DNA of 34,418 nt from Stagnihabitans sp038323315 (GCA_038323315.1 JBBQGU010000003.1:1-34418), one strand, 5' to 3'; positions 8,736-18,363 are shown, counted from the first letter of the stretch. Notes: generated by a model not told the origin, from the letters alone. A program made the numbers and translations.

Positions 8736-9599
8736 ATGACTTATGACCTTGTGATCGGTGACCGGGCCTATTCCAGTTGGTCCCTGCGCGGCTGGCTGCT
8801 GTTCGACGCCTTTGGCATCCCCGTCAAAACCCACAGCGCCCGACTTTATACCGACGAACTGGCGATCATGCTGCGCGACTTTTTTCCCGGCCGAACCGCC
8901 CCCACCATGCGCACCCCAGATGGCGTCGTGGTGCCCGAAACGATCGCCATCGCCGAGGAACTCGCCTCGCGCCACCCAGAGGCCGGTATCTGGCCTGCCG
9001 ATCCCAAGGCCCGCGCCACTGCCCGGGTTCTGGCCGCCGAAATGCATGCGGGCTTTGTGGCGCTGCGCAGCCATTGCCCGATGAACCTGCGGGTCAGCTA
9101 TGCGGATTGCGCGCCCACTGATGCCGTTCTGGCCGACCTGCAACGGTTGGAGCAAATGTGGGACTGGGCACATACAGGGTCCGGCCCTTGGCTGTGTGGA
9201 AACTATTCCGCCGCAGATGCGTTCTTTGCTCCGGTCGCCACCCGGATCGCCACCTATAACCTGCCGATGAGCGCCAAGGGGATGGCCTATGTTCAGGCCC
9301 ATCTGGCTCACCCATCCTTCCGTCAGTGGCGCGCGATGGGCATGATTGACGGCGCGGATCAGGGTTTCTACCGCCGCGACTATCCGCGCCGTCCTTGGCC
9401 CGGTCCCGTGCCGTTGCAAGCCCACGCTGTTGACGGCACCGAGGCTGAAAACACCGCTTGCCCGTATTCCGGCAAACCCGTGACCCATGTGCTGCAACTG
9501 AACGGGCGGCGGCTTGGCTTTTGCAACGCCTTTTGCCGGGACAAAACTGTGGCCGACCCAGAGGCGTGGGCGAAATTCATGGCCCTTTACCAATCCTGA
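8736..9599 (+). CDS. Glutathione S-transferase family protein with C-terminal TRASH-like cysteine domain
   Basis: A 287-residue cytosolic protein. Residues 1-80 are the thioredoxin-like GST domain with the SSWSLRGWL glutathione-site segment and the VPETIAIAEELA end; residues 90-200 are the helical GST domain (GNYSAADAFFAPVATRI). After a Pro-rich linker near 220-236 comes an extra module, residues 238-287, with C242 in CPYSGKP, C263 and C267 in GFCNAFCRDK. The spacing C-X20-C-X3-C fits the TRASH metal-binding pattern; ordinary GSTs end before this. AAGGAAA lies just upstream of the ATG. Substrate unknown. Confidence 0.88.
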   Translation: MTYDLVIGDRAYSSWSLRGWLLFDAFGIPVKTHSARLYTDELAIMLRDFFPGRTAPTMRTPDGVVVPETIAIAEELASRHPEAGIWPADPKARATARVLAAEMHAGFVALRSHCPMNLRVSYADCAPTDAVLADLQRLEQMWDWAHTGSGPWLCGNYSAADAFFAPVATRIATYNLPMSAKGMAYVQAHLAHPSFRQWRAMGMIDGADQGFYRRDYPRRPWPGPVPLQAHAVDGTEAENTACPYSGKPVTHVLQLNGRRLGFCNAFCRDKTVADPEAWAKFMALYQS

Positions 9600-9698
9600 C
9601 CCATAAGGGTTGTGAACGATTGCGGTTTGCAGGTTTCTACCTCAGGGTGACCGCGGGTCGCCGGTCAGATGGCCATGTGATCCGGAAATGGGAGAGTC

Positions 9699-11216
9699 AT
9701 GGTCGCACTGGCCTATACGGTAGCATTCGACGGCATTCAGGCGCGGTTGGTCGAGGTGCAATGCTCGGTCTCGCCCGGTGTGCCCAATTTTGCGCTCGTT
9801 GGTTTGCCTGACAAGGCGGTGTCCGAAGCCAAGGAAAGGGTCCGTGCCGCCCTCGCCGCCATGTCCATCGCCATGCCCGCCAAACGTCTGATCGTGAACC
9901 TTTCCCCCGCTGACATGCCCAAAGAAGGGTCGCATTTCGACCTGCCGATTGCCTTGGCGGTGCTGGCAGCACTTGATATCATTCCCAAGGACGACGTCGC
10001 CGCAACCGTCGCTTTGGGTGAATTGTCGCTGGATGGTCGGTTGATCCCGGTCATCGGTGCCCTGCCTTCGGCCATGACCGCCGCCGAACATGACTTTGCC
10101 CTGCTATGCCCCAAGCAATGCGGCGCCGAAGCGGCATGGGTCGGCACCGCCACCGTCTTTGCCGCCAATTCCCTGTCCGAGGTGATCCGCCACTTTACCG
10201 GTCAGCAATTGCTGCCACGCGCCGAGGCGGGTGAGGTGATACTTGCGCCGATCGGCCCGGATCTGCGCGACGTCAAGGGTCAGGAACGCGCCAAACGCGC
10301 TCTGGAAATCGCTGCGGCAGGGCGGCACCACATGCTGATGGTCGGCCCGCCCGGATCAGGCAAGTCGATGCTTGCCGCACGATTGGCCGGCATTCTGCCG
10401 CCGCTATCGGCGGTCGAGGCGTTGGAAACCTCAATGATCCATTCGCTGGCGGGATTGCTGACCGAAGGCGGCATATCCCGTACTCGCCCGTTCTGCGAAC
10501 CACACCACACCGCCTCGATGGCCGCGATTGTCGGCGGTGGCAAAGGCGCCAAACCGGGTGAAGTCAGTCTGGCGCATAATGGCGTGTTGTTCATGGATGA
10601 GTTTCCCGAGTTCCCCCGCGCCGTGCTGGAAACCCTGCGGCAACCGATCGAGACCGGCGAAATTGTCGTGGCCCGCGCCAATGCTCATATACGTTATCCT
10701 TGCCGGTTTTTGCTGGTCGCGGCTGCCAACCCCTGCAAATGCGGCTACATGACCGACCCTGCCCGCGCCTGCGCCCGCGTTCCCTTATGCGGCGACGAAT
10801 ATCTTGGCCGCATCTCCGGCCCGCTGATGGACCGATTTGACCTGCGGGTCGAGGTGCCACCGGTCGCCTATACCGACCTCGATCTGCCCGCGACAGGCGA
10901 AACATCGGCCACAATCGCCGCGCGGGTCGGGGCCGCCCGCGCGGTGCAGGCGCGTCGGTTCGAAGGTCATCCCGGCATGCGCGTCAACGCCGATGCCGAG
11001 GGTGCCAAGCTGGAAGAAATCGCCAGCCCCGACAGCGAAAGCCGCGAACTTTTGGCGCGGGTGGCGGAACGGTTTGGCCTGACGGCGCGCGGCTATCACC
11101 GGGTGCTGCGCGTGGCGCGGACCATTGCCGATCTGGACAATTCTGCTGCCGTGCGCAAGAACCATGTGGCCGAGGCGGTCAGCTACCGGATCGTGGCACA
11201 GGCAAAGAACCAATGA
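9699..11216 (+). CDS. yifB: YifB/ComM family AAA+ ATPase (Mg-chelatase-like)
   Basis: Cytosolic hexameric ATPase of 505 residues. ComM is known as a branch-migration helicase that helps integrate transforming DNA; in species not known to be competent the role is less clear. Domain order is typical: an N-terminal ChlI-like domain (VEVQCSVSPGVPNFALVGLPDKAV), Walker A GPPGSGKS near residue 216, Walker B VLFMDEFPEF near 297, the cysteine cluster NPCKCGYMTDPARACARVPLC, the GPLMDRFDLR sensor region and a C-terminal YHRVLRVARTIADLD. GGGAGAGTC precedes the ATG. Its 3' end overlaps the convergent hydrolase gene by 38 bp. Confidence 0.94.
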   Translation: MVALAYTVAFDGIQARLVEVQCSVSPGVPNFALVGLPDKAVSEAKERVRAALAAMSIAMPAKRLIVNLSPADMPKEGSHFDLPIALAVLAALDIIPKDDVAATVALGELSLDGRLIPVIGALPSAMTAAEHDFALLCPKQCGAEAAWVGTATVFAANSLSEVIRHFTGQQLLPRAEAGEVILAPIGPDLRDVKGQERAKRALEIAAAGRHHMLMVGPPGSGKSMLAARLAGILPPLSAVEALETSMIHSLAGLLTEGGISRTRPFCEPHHTASMAAIVGGGKGAKPGEVSLAHNGVLFMDEFPEFPRAVLETLRQPIETGEIVVARANAHIRYPCRFLLVAAANPCKCGYMTDPARACARVPLCGDEYLGRISGPLMDRFDLRVEVPPVAYTDLDLPATGETSATIAARVGAARAVQARRFEGHPGMRVNADAEGAKLEEIASPDSESRELLARVAERFGLTARGYHRVLRVARTIADLDNSAAVRKNHVAEAVSYRIVAQAKNQ

Positions 11217-12084
11217 AATCAGCCGTCTGGATCAAAGCCTGCCGCGCCTCGGGCAGATAGCCGTCCAGCATATGCCAGACATGCGGGCAATCCGGCCATT
11301 CCTGCAGGGTGACCAGGCCCCCAGACCTTTGCAGCAGATCTGCCATCCGGCGGCTGTCGTCGCGCAAGATTTCCCCGGCACCGACCTGGATGAACACGGG
11401 CGGCGGCGCGTCAAACTGCGCGTAGAGCGGCGAGATTCGGGGGTCCCGCGGGTCCATCCCGTTCAGAATCATTGCGACAGCTTCTGCCATCCGCCCCGGC
11501 GGCAACAAGGGATCGTGGACTGCGTTGGTCTGCAAGCTGGCCCCGGTCAGCGCGAGATCAGTCCAAGGCGAAAACGCAAACAACCCCGCCGGAGCCAACC
11601 CGCGACGGCACAGATCGGCAAGCAAAGCAAAGGCAAGCCCACCCCCGGCACTGTCGCCGCCAAGAATGATCTGCCCCGGTGCATAGCCCATCGTCAGCAG
11701 CCGCATATGGGCCGCAACGGCATCGCCGAACGCGGCAGGCGCGGGGTTCTCGGGGGCCAGGCGATAGTCGGGGGCTACGACCTGCATCTCGGTCAACTTG
11801 GCGAGCCGCGCCATCATTCCGCGGTGGGTAGACGGACTGCCCGACAGATATGCGCCACCGTGCAAGTACAGGATTACCGAATACGGTTGCGGCCGCCGGA
11901 CCGAAATCCAGTGCATCGGCAACTGCCTCTCATCCACCAGATGAAGGGTATACGGCGGCATCCGCAAGAAGCTTGCGGCCCGGTCAAAGTCCCGCCGCGC
12001 CCGGTCGACGTCTCGCGTCCGTTCCAGCACCGGTCGCACGATCCACCGCGCGGCATGGTTCAGCAGCCGCAGCCGCAGGCTCAT
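11179..12084 (-). CDS. Alpha/beta hydrolase, HSL-type esterase/lipase
   Basis: A 301-residue enzyme of the hormone-sensitive-lipase family that hydrolyses carboxyl esters. The oxyanion motif HGGAY is at 75-79, the nucleophile S145 is in GDSAGGG, the acid is D242 or D243 in EILRDDSRR, and H268 in CPHVWH is the likely catalytic base. No clear signal peptide is present. Its ATG at 12084 overlaps the gshB stop as ATGA, so it is the last gene of the rsmI-yraN-gshB run. True substrate is unknown. Confidence 0.92.
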   Translation of the reverse strand: MSLRLRLLNHAARWIVRPVLERTRDVDRARRDFDRAASFLRMPPYTLHLVDERQLPMHWISVRRPQPYSVILYLHGGAYLSGSPSTHRGMMARLAKLTEMQVVAPDYRLAPENPAPAAFGDAVAAHMRLLTMGYAPGQIILGGDSAGGGLAFALLADLCRRGLAPAGLFAFSPWTDLALTGASLQTNAVHDPLLPPGRMAEAVAMILNGMDPRDPRISPLYAQFDAPPPVFIQVGAGEILRDDSRRMADLLQRSGGLVTLQEWPDCPHVWHMLDGYLPEARQALIQTADFIGSLPVPRSGS

Positions 12085-13031
12085 GTCATCGTAACACGCT
12101 TGGCCTCGATCACCTGCCAGATGCGCTCGGCGGCGTTGGTACCATCGAACCGCTCCAATTCCTGAATACCCGTGGGCGAGGTGACGTTGATCTCGGTCAG
12201 GTAATCACCGATGACGTCGATGCCCACAAATACCTGGCCCTTTTCGCGGAGGGTCGGGCCAATCGCAGCACAAATCGCCAGATCGCGTGGGGTCAGACCG
12301 ACCTTCTCGGGCCGCCCGCCGACATGCATGTTCGACCGCGTCTCACCGGCCTGCGGCACCCGGTTGATCGCACCCACCGGCTCGCCATCGACCAGAATTA
12401 CCCGTTTGTCGCCCTTGGACACATCCGGAAGGAATTTCTGAACGATCAACGGCTCGCGGCTCATCGAGGTGAACAGTTCGTGCAAGCTGGACAAATTGCG
12501 GTCATTGGGGTCCAGGCGGAATACACCGGCACCGCCATTGCCGTACAGGGGCTTCAGTATGATATCACCATGCCGGGCCTTGAAGGCGCGAATCGTCTGC
12601 AGATCGCGGGCGATGGCAGTCGGCGGGATCAGATCGGGGAATTGCAGGACCAACAGCTTTTCCGGGCAATTGCGGACCCAGAACGGATCGTTGACCACCA
12701 GCGTCCTGGGGTGAATCAAATCCAACAGGTGGGTTGTCGTGATGTAACCCATGTCAAAAGGCGGATCCTGCCGCAGCCAGACCACGTCATAATCACCCAA
12801 ATCCACCTCAACCTCAGGGCCGTAAGTCACATGGTTGCCAACTTCACGCCGCAGCGCGATCTGGAAGCCCCGCGCGACGACCCGCCCCTCGACAAAGGCC
12901 AGCTTGTCGGGCGTGTAAAAGAACAACTCATGCCCCCGTATCTGCGCCTCAAGCGCAATCCGAAAGGTGCTGTCAGCGTTGATATTCACCGACCCGATCG
13001 GGTCCATCTGCAAGGCGACTTTTAGGGGCAT
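12081..13031 (-). CDS. gshB: Glutathione synthase
   Basis: ATP-grasp enzyme, 316 residues, joining gamma-glutamylcysteine to glycine in the last step of glutathione synthesis. It shows the family opening KVALQMDPIGSVNINADSTF, DVVWLRQDPPFDMGYIT, the ATP-grasp loop ILKPLYGNGGAGVFRL, and the metal/substrate end VGIDVIGDYLTEINVTSPTG. The ATG at 13031 has AGGAG (13038-13042) six bases upstream; a TTG at 13037 is in frame but sits against that site. yraN ends 56 bp upstream and the hydrolase overlaps its 3' end. Confidence 0.96.
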   Translation of the reverse strand: MPLKVALQMDPIGSVNINADSTFRIALEAQIRGHELFFYTPDKLAFVEGRVVARGFQIALRREVGNHVTYGPEVEVDLGDYDVVWLRQDPPFDMGYITTTHLLDLIHPRTLVVNDPFWVRNCPEKLLVLQFPDLIPPTAIARDLQTIRAFKARHGDIILKPLYGNGGAGVFRLDPNDRNLSSLHELFTSMSREPLIVQKFLPDVSKGDKRVILVDGEPVGAINRVPQAGETRSNMHVGGRPEKVGLTPRDLAICAAIGPTLREKGQVFVGIDVIGDYLTEINVTSPTGIQELERFDGTNAAERIWQVIEAKRVTMT

Positions 13032-13087
13032 CGGCAACTCCTGCGTAGGGGTCCTTCATGGCGCAGGTCACGGTCAGATGCAATTGA

Positions 13088-13441
13088 TCAGGCAGCAAAG
13101 GCGTTCTGCAGAATTTCGATACGGCCTTGGGCATCAACCAGGGCGACGTCAAACCGAGCGGAGGTGTTCAACCCGTCGGGTTCACCACACAGAAATTCAG
13201 AGGCGGCCAAACAAATGCGCTGCATCTGCCGTTCGCAAAGATGTTCCACCGCTTGGGCATGGGTCTTGCTTTGCTTGACCTCGATGAAGACGACGGCGTC
13301 ACCGTCGCGGGCGATCACGTCGATTTCACCGGAAATCCCGCGCCAACGCCGCGCAACGACGGGGCGACCGGAGCGCGTGTAAAACTGCGCAACCTGATCT
13401 TCGGCACACTTGCCCGCATGATACGACACCGCACCCGTCAT
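13088..13441 (-). CDS. yraN: YraN family (UPF0102) nuclease-like protein
   Basis: A 117-residue protein of the restriction-endonuclease-like fold. The conserved core is visible: ARRWRGISGEIDVIARDGDAVVFIEVKQ, with Glu, Asp and the E-x-K triad in the order expected for metal-dependent nucleases. A cellular role is not firmly established. It begins with ATGA overlapping the rsmI stop, so the two are translationally coupled; rsmI-yraN adjacency is widespread in proteobacteria. Confidence 0.93.
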   Translation of the reverse strand: MTGAVSYHAGKCAEDQVAQFYTRSGRPVVARRWRGISGEIDVIARDGDAVVFIEVKQSKTHAQAVEHLCERQMQRICLAASEFLCGEPDGLNTSARFDVALVDAQGRIEILQNAFAA

Positions 13442-14313
13442 TCTGTCACCCCCAGTTTCAACGCCATCTGATAGGCATCCCGCTTGGACATGCCGAACCT
13501 TTCTGCCACCAATTGCGCCGCTTCCTTGACAGAAAGGGTCTTGAGTGCGACCTGCAAGGCAGTTTCCACATCTTCTTCCTTGGTCACGGCGACCGGCGCC
13601 CGGTCGACGACAATCACAATCTCGCCTTTGACATCGCGTTCCGCAAAGGCCACAACCAGTTCCGCGAGGCTGCCCCGGCTGATTTCTTCAAACTTCTTGG
13701 TCAGTTCGCGACAAACCGCAGCCTGTCTTTCGCCACCCAGCACCAACTCCAGATCACCAAGGCACGACAGCAGTCTATGGGGCGATTCATAAATAATCAG
13801 TGAACTTCCCCAATCTTTAACCTCCCTCAGCGCCGTTTTCCGCGCCGCAGTTTTCGGCGGCAGAAAGCCCAGGAAAGTAAACCGGTCCGATGGCAGCCCC
13901 GACACCGTCAGCGCGCACAGTACGGCCGAGGCGCCCGGTGCCGCCAACACCGCTACGCCTTCGGCAATCGCCGCCCGCGCCAGTTGAAAGCCCGGATCGG
14001 CCACCAGCGGCGTCCCCGCCTCAGACGCATAGGCCACCGATTTCCCCTCGCGCAGCAGGCCCATCAGGCGGGGGCGAGCAGCCGCACCGTTGTGGTCGTG
14101 GTAGGCGATCATGGGTCGGCCAATCAGGGCGATGCCGTGGATTTCCATCAGGTGCCGCAGCGTTCGTGTATCTTCCGCCGCCAGAACATCCGCCCCGGCC
14201 AGAATGTCCAACGCACGCAGCGTGATGTCGCGTGCGGCCCCGATCGGTGTTGCGACCAGATGCAATCCCGGTACGATCTTTTTGCCGTCCGGCGCGGTTT
14301 TGCCAACTGTCAT
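13438..14313 (-). CDS. rsmI: 16S rRNA (cytidine-1402-2'-O)-methyltransferase
   Basis: SAM-dependent methyltransferase of the tetrapyrrole-methylase fold, 291 residues, that 2'-O-methylates C1402 in the ribosomal P site. Landmarks: LHLVATPIGAARDITLRAL, VLAAEDTRTLRHLM, the YHDHN motif, VAYASEAGTPLVADPGFQL, and FLGFLPPK. The C-terminal part, SVKEAAQLVAERFGMSKRDAYQMALKL, is the usual helical tail. It is divergent from the LpoA-like gene, with 89 bp between starts, and heads the minus-strand run rsmI-yraN-gshB-hydrolase. Confidence 0.97.
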   Translation of the reverse strand: MTVGKTAPDGKKIVPGLHLVATPIGAARDITLRALDILAGADVLAAEDTRTLRHLMEIHGIALIGRPMIAYHDHNGAAARPRLMGLLREGKSVAYASEAGTPLVADPGFQLARAAIAEGVAVLAAPGASAVLCALTVSGLPSDRFTFLGFLPPKTAARKTALREVKDWGSSLIIYESPHRLLSCLGDLELVLGGERQAAVCRELTKKFEEISRGSLAELVVAFAERDVKGEIVIVVDRAPVAVTKEEDVETALQVALKTLSVKEAAQLVAERFGMSKRDAYQMALKLGVTE

Positions 14314-14402
14314 GCTGTGACGCCTTGTGCAAAGTTTACTTCCGGGTGCTTAGGGCTTAGTGTCTTCCCCATCCACCCGAGATTGAAGTTAGGGAGTAAC
14401 TG

Positions 14403-15581
14403 ATGTTCGCCGCCTTGTCCCGTGTCCCTGCGCTGTTTGCGCGACTGCTGTTTGTGTTTGCGGGCCTGGCGCTAGCAGCCTGTGAACCGGGCGTTGCCCC
14501 CTCGGCCAGCGGCCCTGCACGCAACGACGGCGCGCCTGTTCCTGTCGCTTTGCTGGTTCCAGGCGGGTCGAGCGATGCGCAAGACAACTTCATCGCGCAA
14601 AATCTGGAGAATGCCGCGCGTCTGGCGATGGCCGATCTGAGCGGCGTTCAGATTGATCTGCGGGTTTACAACACTCAAGGCTCGCCCGAGCAGGCCGGGG
14701 CAATGGCCGCCAAGGCGGTCAATGACGGTGCAAGAATCATCCTTGGCCCGTTCTTTGCGCTAGAGGCAAATGCAGCAGGCGCGGCAGTCGCGGGGAGCGG
14801 GGTCAACGTGCTCAGTTTCTCGAACAACCCCGATGTTGCGGGCGGCAATGTTTTCATCCTCGGTCAGACGTTTGACACCACCGCCAGCCGGTTGGCGAGT
14901 TTTGCGGTCAGAAAAGGGTTGGACCGGATCATGGTCATCAACGGGTCTGATCCTGCGGGTCAGATCGGCAAAGCGGCCATTCAGAATGCCGTAACTCAGT
15001 CTGGCGGGACGGTAGCAGCCGTCGGCACATATGAGTTTTCGCAAAACGGCATTGTGCAGGCCGTACCCGGGATCGTCGCCTCTGCAAAGTCAAGCGGGGC
15101 CAATGCTTTCTTTATGACAGGGGAAAGCACAGGTTCGGTTCCGCTTCTGAGTCAGTTGTTGATGGAAAACGGGTTGAACCCTGCCTCGAACCAATTCATC
15201 GGGCTCAGTCGGTGGGATATCCCACCGGCCACGCTGGAATTGCCTGGCGTACAGACGGCATGGTTCGCATTGCCAGACCCCTCGACCAACCAACAATTCC
15301 AGGCGCGCTTTCAGGCGGCGTATGGCGCGTCTGCGCCAATCTATGCCGGGCTCGCCTATGACGGCATTGCCGCTATCGGTGCGATCGCCAGGCGTGGGGG
15401 GGCGGGGTCACTGACCACTGCTGCGCTGACCCAGCCTGCGGGATTTGTCGGCGTCGGCGGGATTTTCCGTCTGAACGGCCGGGGCACGACCGACCGCGGT
15501 CTGGCCATCGCGCAGATTCAGGACAAACGGCTGGTCGTGATCGACCCCGCGCCCAGCAATTTCGGCGGTGCGGGCTTCTGA
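14403..15581 (+). CDS. LpoA-like periplasmic-binding lipoprotein (penicillin-binding protein activator)
   Basis: A 392-residue lipoprotein. A signal peptide ends in the lipobox LALAAC with C27 as the lipidated residue; no Asp follows it (C-E-P), consistent with outer-membrane sorting under the E. coli rule. The rest is a type I periplasmic-binding fold (PVPVALLVPGGSSDAQ, NDGARIILGPFFA, RLASFAVRKGLDRIMVING, PIYAGLAYDGIAAIG), as in the C-terminal half of LpoA, which activates PBP1A. The LpoA N-terminal TPR domain is absent. Location beside rsmI and yraN matches the lpoA neighbourhood of E. coli, which supports the call over a branched-chain amino acid receptor. AGGGAG lies ahead of the ATG. Confidence 0.85.
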   Translation: MFAALSRVPALFARLLFVFAGLALAACEPGVAPSASGPARNDGAPVPVALLVPGGSSDAQDNFIAQNLENAARLAMADLSGVQIDLRVYNTQGSPEQAGAMAAKAVNDGARIILGPFFALEANAAGAAVAGSGVNVLSFSNNPDVAGGNVFILGQTFDTTASRLASFAVRKGLDRIMVINGSDPAGQIGKAAIQNAVTQSGGTVAAVGTYEFSQNGIVQAVPGIVASAKSSGANAFFMTGESTGSVPLLSQLLMENGLNPASNQFIGLSRWDIPPATLELPGVQTAWFALPDPSTNQQFQARFQAAYGASAPIYAGLAYDGIAAIGAIARRGGAGSLTTAALTQPAGFVGVGGIFRLNGRGTTDRGLAIAQIQDKRLVVIDPAPSNFGGAGF

Positions 15582-18363
15582 TTTGGCGCGGGCCACGTCC
15601 CGCGCCATCATACCTCTGCCCGCACAAGACACGCTGCTGGCGTCAGAAGCCGTGCTGGGGGTGCCCGGCTTGGCCAACAACATTTTGACCGTGATCAAGG
15701 ATCAGTCCGACATCAGGATCGCGCGCTCTGACGCCGCGCGCGTGCTGCATGAGGCCAAGACAGCAGCTAACCGGGTGCTGGAGAACTGCTTCCGCACTGC
15801 CCCGTTGAATGCACAGCCCCAAATCCGCGCCCAGGCTGATCTGACCGATGCGCTGGTGCGCGCTGCGTTCGATGTGGCATGCCGCCTGCATCCCCTGCCA
15901 AACCCCACCGCATCCGAACGTATCGCCGTTGTGGCTGTCGGCGGTTTTGGGCGGTCGGAAATGGCACCTTTTTCGGATGTCGATCTGCTGCTGCTGTTCC
16001 CCTACAAGATCACGCCTTGGGCGGAAAACCTGGTTGAAAGTCTGTTGTACATCCTTTGGGACATGAAGTTGAAGGTCGGCCATTCCAGTCGCACCGTCAA
16101 GGAATGTATCCGCCTCGGACGTGAAGACATCACCATCCGCACCGCCCTGCTCGAGCATCGCTACATCATCGGTGACCGCAGCATGGCTACGGAACTGGAT
16201 GACAAACTATGGTCCGACCTGTTCCTGAACACCGGGCGCGAGTTCATTGCCGCCAAGCTGACCGAACGGGCCGAACGGCACCGGCGCCAAGGGGGACAGC
16301 GTTATGTGCTTGAACCCAATGTGAAAGAGGCGAAGGGCGGGTTGCGCGATCTGCAAACCCTCTACTGGATCGGCAAATATCTGCACCGCGTTTCCTCGTC
16401 CGAAGGGTTGGTCGGCGCGGGCCTGCTGACCGCCGAGGAGTATGGGCTGTTCAGCCGGGCCGAGAACTTTCTTTGGGCCGCCCGCTGCCATATGCATTAC
16501 ATCACCCGCCGCGCGACCGACCAACTGACTTTCGACCTGCAGGTCGAGGTGGCCGAGCGGATGGGCTATGTCGACACCGAAGGCCGTCGCGCGGTCGAGC
16601 ATTTCATGCAGGATTACTTCCGACATGCCACACGGGTCGGCGAGTTGACCCGCGTGTTCCTGACCGAGTTGGAGGCGCGTCACGCCAAACCCGAAGCGCG
16701 GCTGTCAGGCTTCTTTACGCGGCGGCGGCGGGTGAAGCCCGGCTACGCGGTGGTTCAGGGCCGCATCGACGCGGCCGATCCGGTGCAGTTCCTCGCAACA
16801 CCGTTGAATTTGCTGTCGGTCTTCGAAGAAACCCTGCGCTCTGGCTATTTGCTACACCCCAACATCATGCGCCTGATTGCGGCCAATCTTCCGCTGATCG
16901 ACGACCATGTCCGGAATGACCCCGAAGCTGTCCGCGTCTTTCAGGACCTGCTTTTGAAACACGGCAACCCCGAACGTGCCCTGCGCCACATGAATGAACT
17001 CGGCGTCCTGTCGGCCTTCATCCCCGAGTTCGAAAACATCGTCGCGATGATGCAATTCAACGTCTATCACCATTACACGGTTGATGAACACATTATCCAG
17101 TGCATCTCGATCCTGGCGCAGATCGAGCGGGGCGAGCTGGTCGAAGAGTTGCCGGTGGCCACCGGCATCCTGAAATCCGGGGTCAATCGCAAGGTCTTAT
17201 ACCTCGCGCTGCTGCTGCACGACATCGGCAAGGGTCGGCCCGAGGATCATTCGATCATCGGCGCGCAGATAGCCCGCCGGGTCTGTCCGCGCCTCGGCCT
17301 GACCGCGGACGAGACCGAGACTGTCGAATGGCTGGTGCGTCACCACCTGCTGATGTCCGACATGGCACAGAAACGGGATGTGGGCGACCCGCGCACCGTG
17401 CGCGACTTTGCCAAGGCAGTTGAAACTCGCAAGCGATTGGATTTGTTGACGGTTCTGACCGTTTGCGACATTCGGGGCGTCGGCCCCAACACCTGGAACA
17501 ACTGGAAGGCGATGCTGCTGCGGCAGCTTTATGCCGTCACGGCCGAGGCTTTGGAAAACGGGTTGGAAAGCATCAACCGCGAACGCGGCGTCAACGAAAG
17601 CCGTGCCGCTTTGGGCAAACGTCTGTCCGACTGGCCGGCGGCAGAAATCGCCAAGGAAACGTCGCGGCACTACGACCCCTATTGGCATGGGCTGAACACC
17701 GAAACGCTGGAAACCCTGGCCCGCCTGTTGCGCGGCCTTGGCGATGACGAGATTCGCATCGATCTGACGCCCGAACCGCAGCGCGACGCCACCCGCGCCA
17801 GCTTTGCCCTGGCCGACCATCCAGGCATCTTTTCGCGGCTTGCAGGTGCCTTGGCTCTGGTTGGGGCCAATGTGGTCGACGCACGAACCTATACCTCCAG
17901 GGACGGCTATGCGACCTCGGTTTTCTGGATTCAGGACAGCGAAGGTCACGCCTACGACCCCCACAAACTGCCTCGCTTGCGCGGCATGATCGGCAAGACC
18001 CTGAAGGGCGAGATTCTGCCCCGCGCAGCCTTGGCCGACCGCGACAAAATCAAGAAGCGCGAGCGGGAGTTCCGCTTTCCGACCCATGTCACCTTCGACA
18101 ACGAAGGCTCCGAAATCTATACCATCATCGAGGTCGACAGCCGCGACCGCCCCGGCCTGCTGTTCGACCTGACGCGGACGCTGGCCTTGAACAACATCTA
18201 CATTGCCTCTGCCGTGATCGCGACCTATGGCGCGCAGGTTGTAGATGCCTTTTATGTCAAGGACATGTTCGGGCTAAAGCTGCATGCTGGCGACCGGCAG
18301 GCAACCTTGGAACGAAAGCTCCGGCAGGCCATTGAAGACGGGACTGCGCGGGCAGAAGGATAA
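15568..18363 (+). CDS. glnD: Bifunctional [PII] uridylyltransferase / uridylyl-removing enzyme
   Basis: Master glutamine sensor: uridylylates PII proteins when nitrogen is short and removes UMP when glutamine is high. 931 residues with the standard order: nucleotidyltransferase domain with GGFGRSE at 125-131 and D137/D139 in FSDVDLLL; a helical PII-UTase region; HD hydrolase domain with LLLHDIGKGRPEDHS near residue 550; two C-terminal ACT domains from about 745 and 850 (ALADHPGIFSRLAGAL; EVDSRDRPGLLFDLT). The start is uncertain: GTG at 15568 overlaps the upstream gene by 14 bp, TTG at 15583 lies just past its stop, and neither has a strong ribosome site. Confidence 0.95.
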   Translation: MRASDLARATSRAIIPLPAQDTLLASEAVLGVPGLANNILTVIKDQSDIRIARSDAARVLHEAKTAANRVLENCFRTAPLNAQPQIRAQADLTDALVRAAFDVACRLHPLPNPTASERIAVVAVGGFGRSEMAPFSDVDLLLLFPYKITPWAENLVESLLYILWDMKLKVGHSSRTVKECIRLGREDITIRTALLEHRYIIGDRSMATELDDKLWSDLFLNTGREFIAAKLTERAERHRRQGGQRYVLEPNVKEAKGGLRDLQTLYWIGKYLHRVSSSEGLVGAGLLTAEEYGLFSRAENFLWAARCHMHYITRRATDQLTFDLQVEVAERMGYVDTEGRRAVEHFMQDYFRHATRVGELTRVFLTELEARHAKPEARLSGFFTRRRRVKPGYAVVQGRIDAADPVQFLATPLNLLSVFEETLRSGYLLHPNIMRLIAANLPLIDDHVRNDPEAVRVFQDLLLKHGNPERALRHMNELGVLSAFIPEFENIVAMMQFNVYHHYTVDEHIIQCISILAQIERGELVEELPVATGILKSGVNRKVLYLALLLHDIGKGRPEDHSIIGAQIARRVCPRLGLTADETETVEWLVRHHLLMSDMAQKRDVGDPRTVRDFAKAVETRKRLDLLTVLTVCDIRGVGPNTWNNWKAMLLRQLYAVTAEALENGLESINRERGVNESRAALGKRLSDWPAAEIAKETSRHYDPYWHGLNTETLETLARLLRGLGDDEIRIDLTPEPQRDATRASFALADHPGIFSRLAGALALVGANVVDARTYTSRDGYATSVFWIQDSEGHAYDPHKLPRLRGMIGKTLKGEILPRAALADRDKIKKREREFRFPTHVTFDNEGSEIYTIIEVDSRDRPGLLFDLTRTLALNNIYIASAVIATYGAQVVDAFYVKDMFGLKLHAGDRQATLERKLRQAIEDGTARAEG

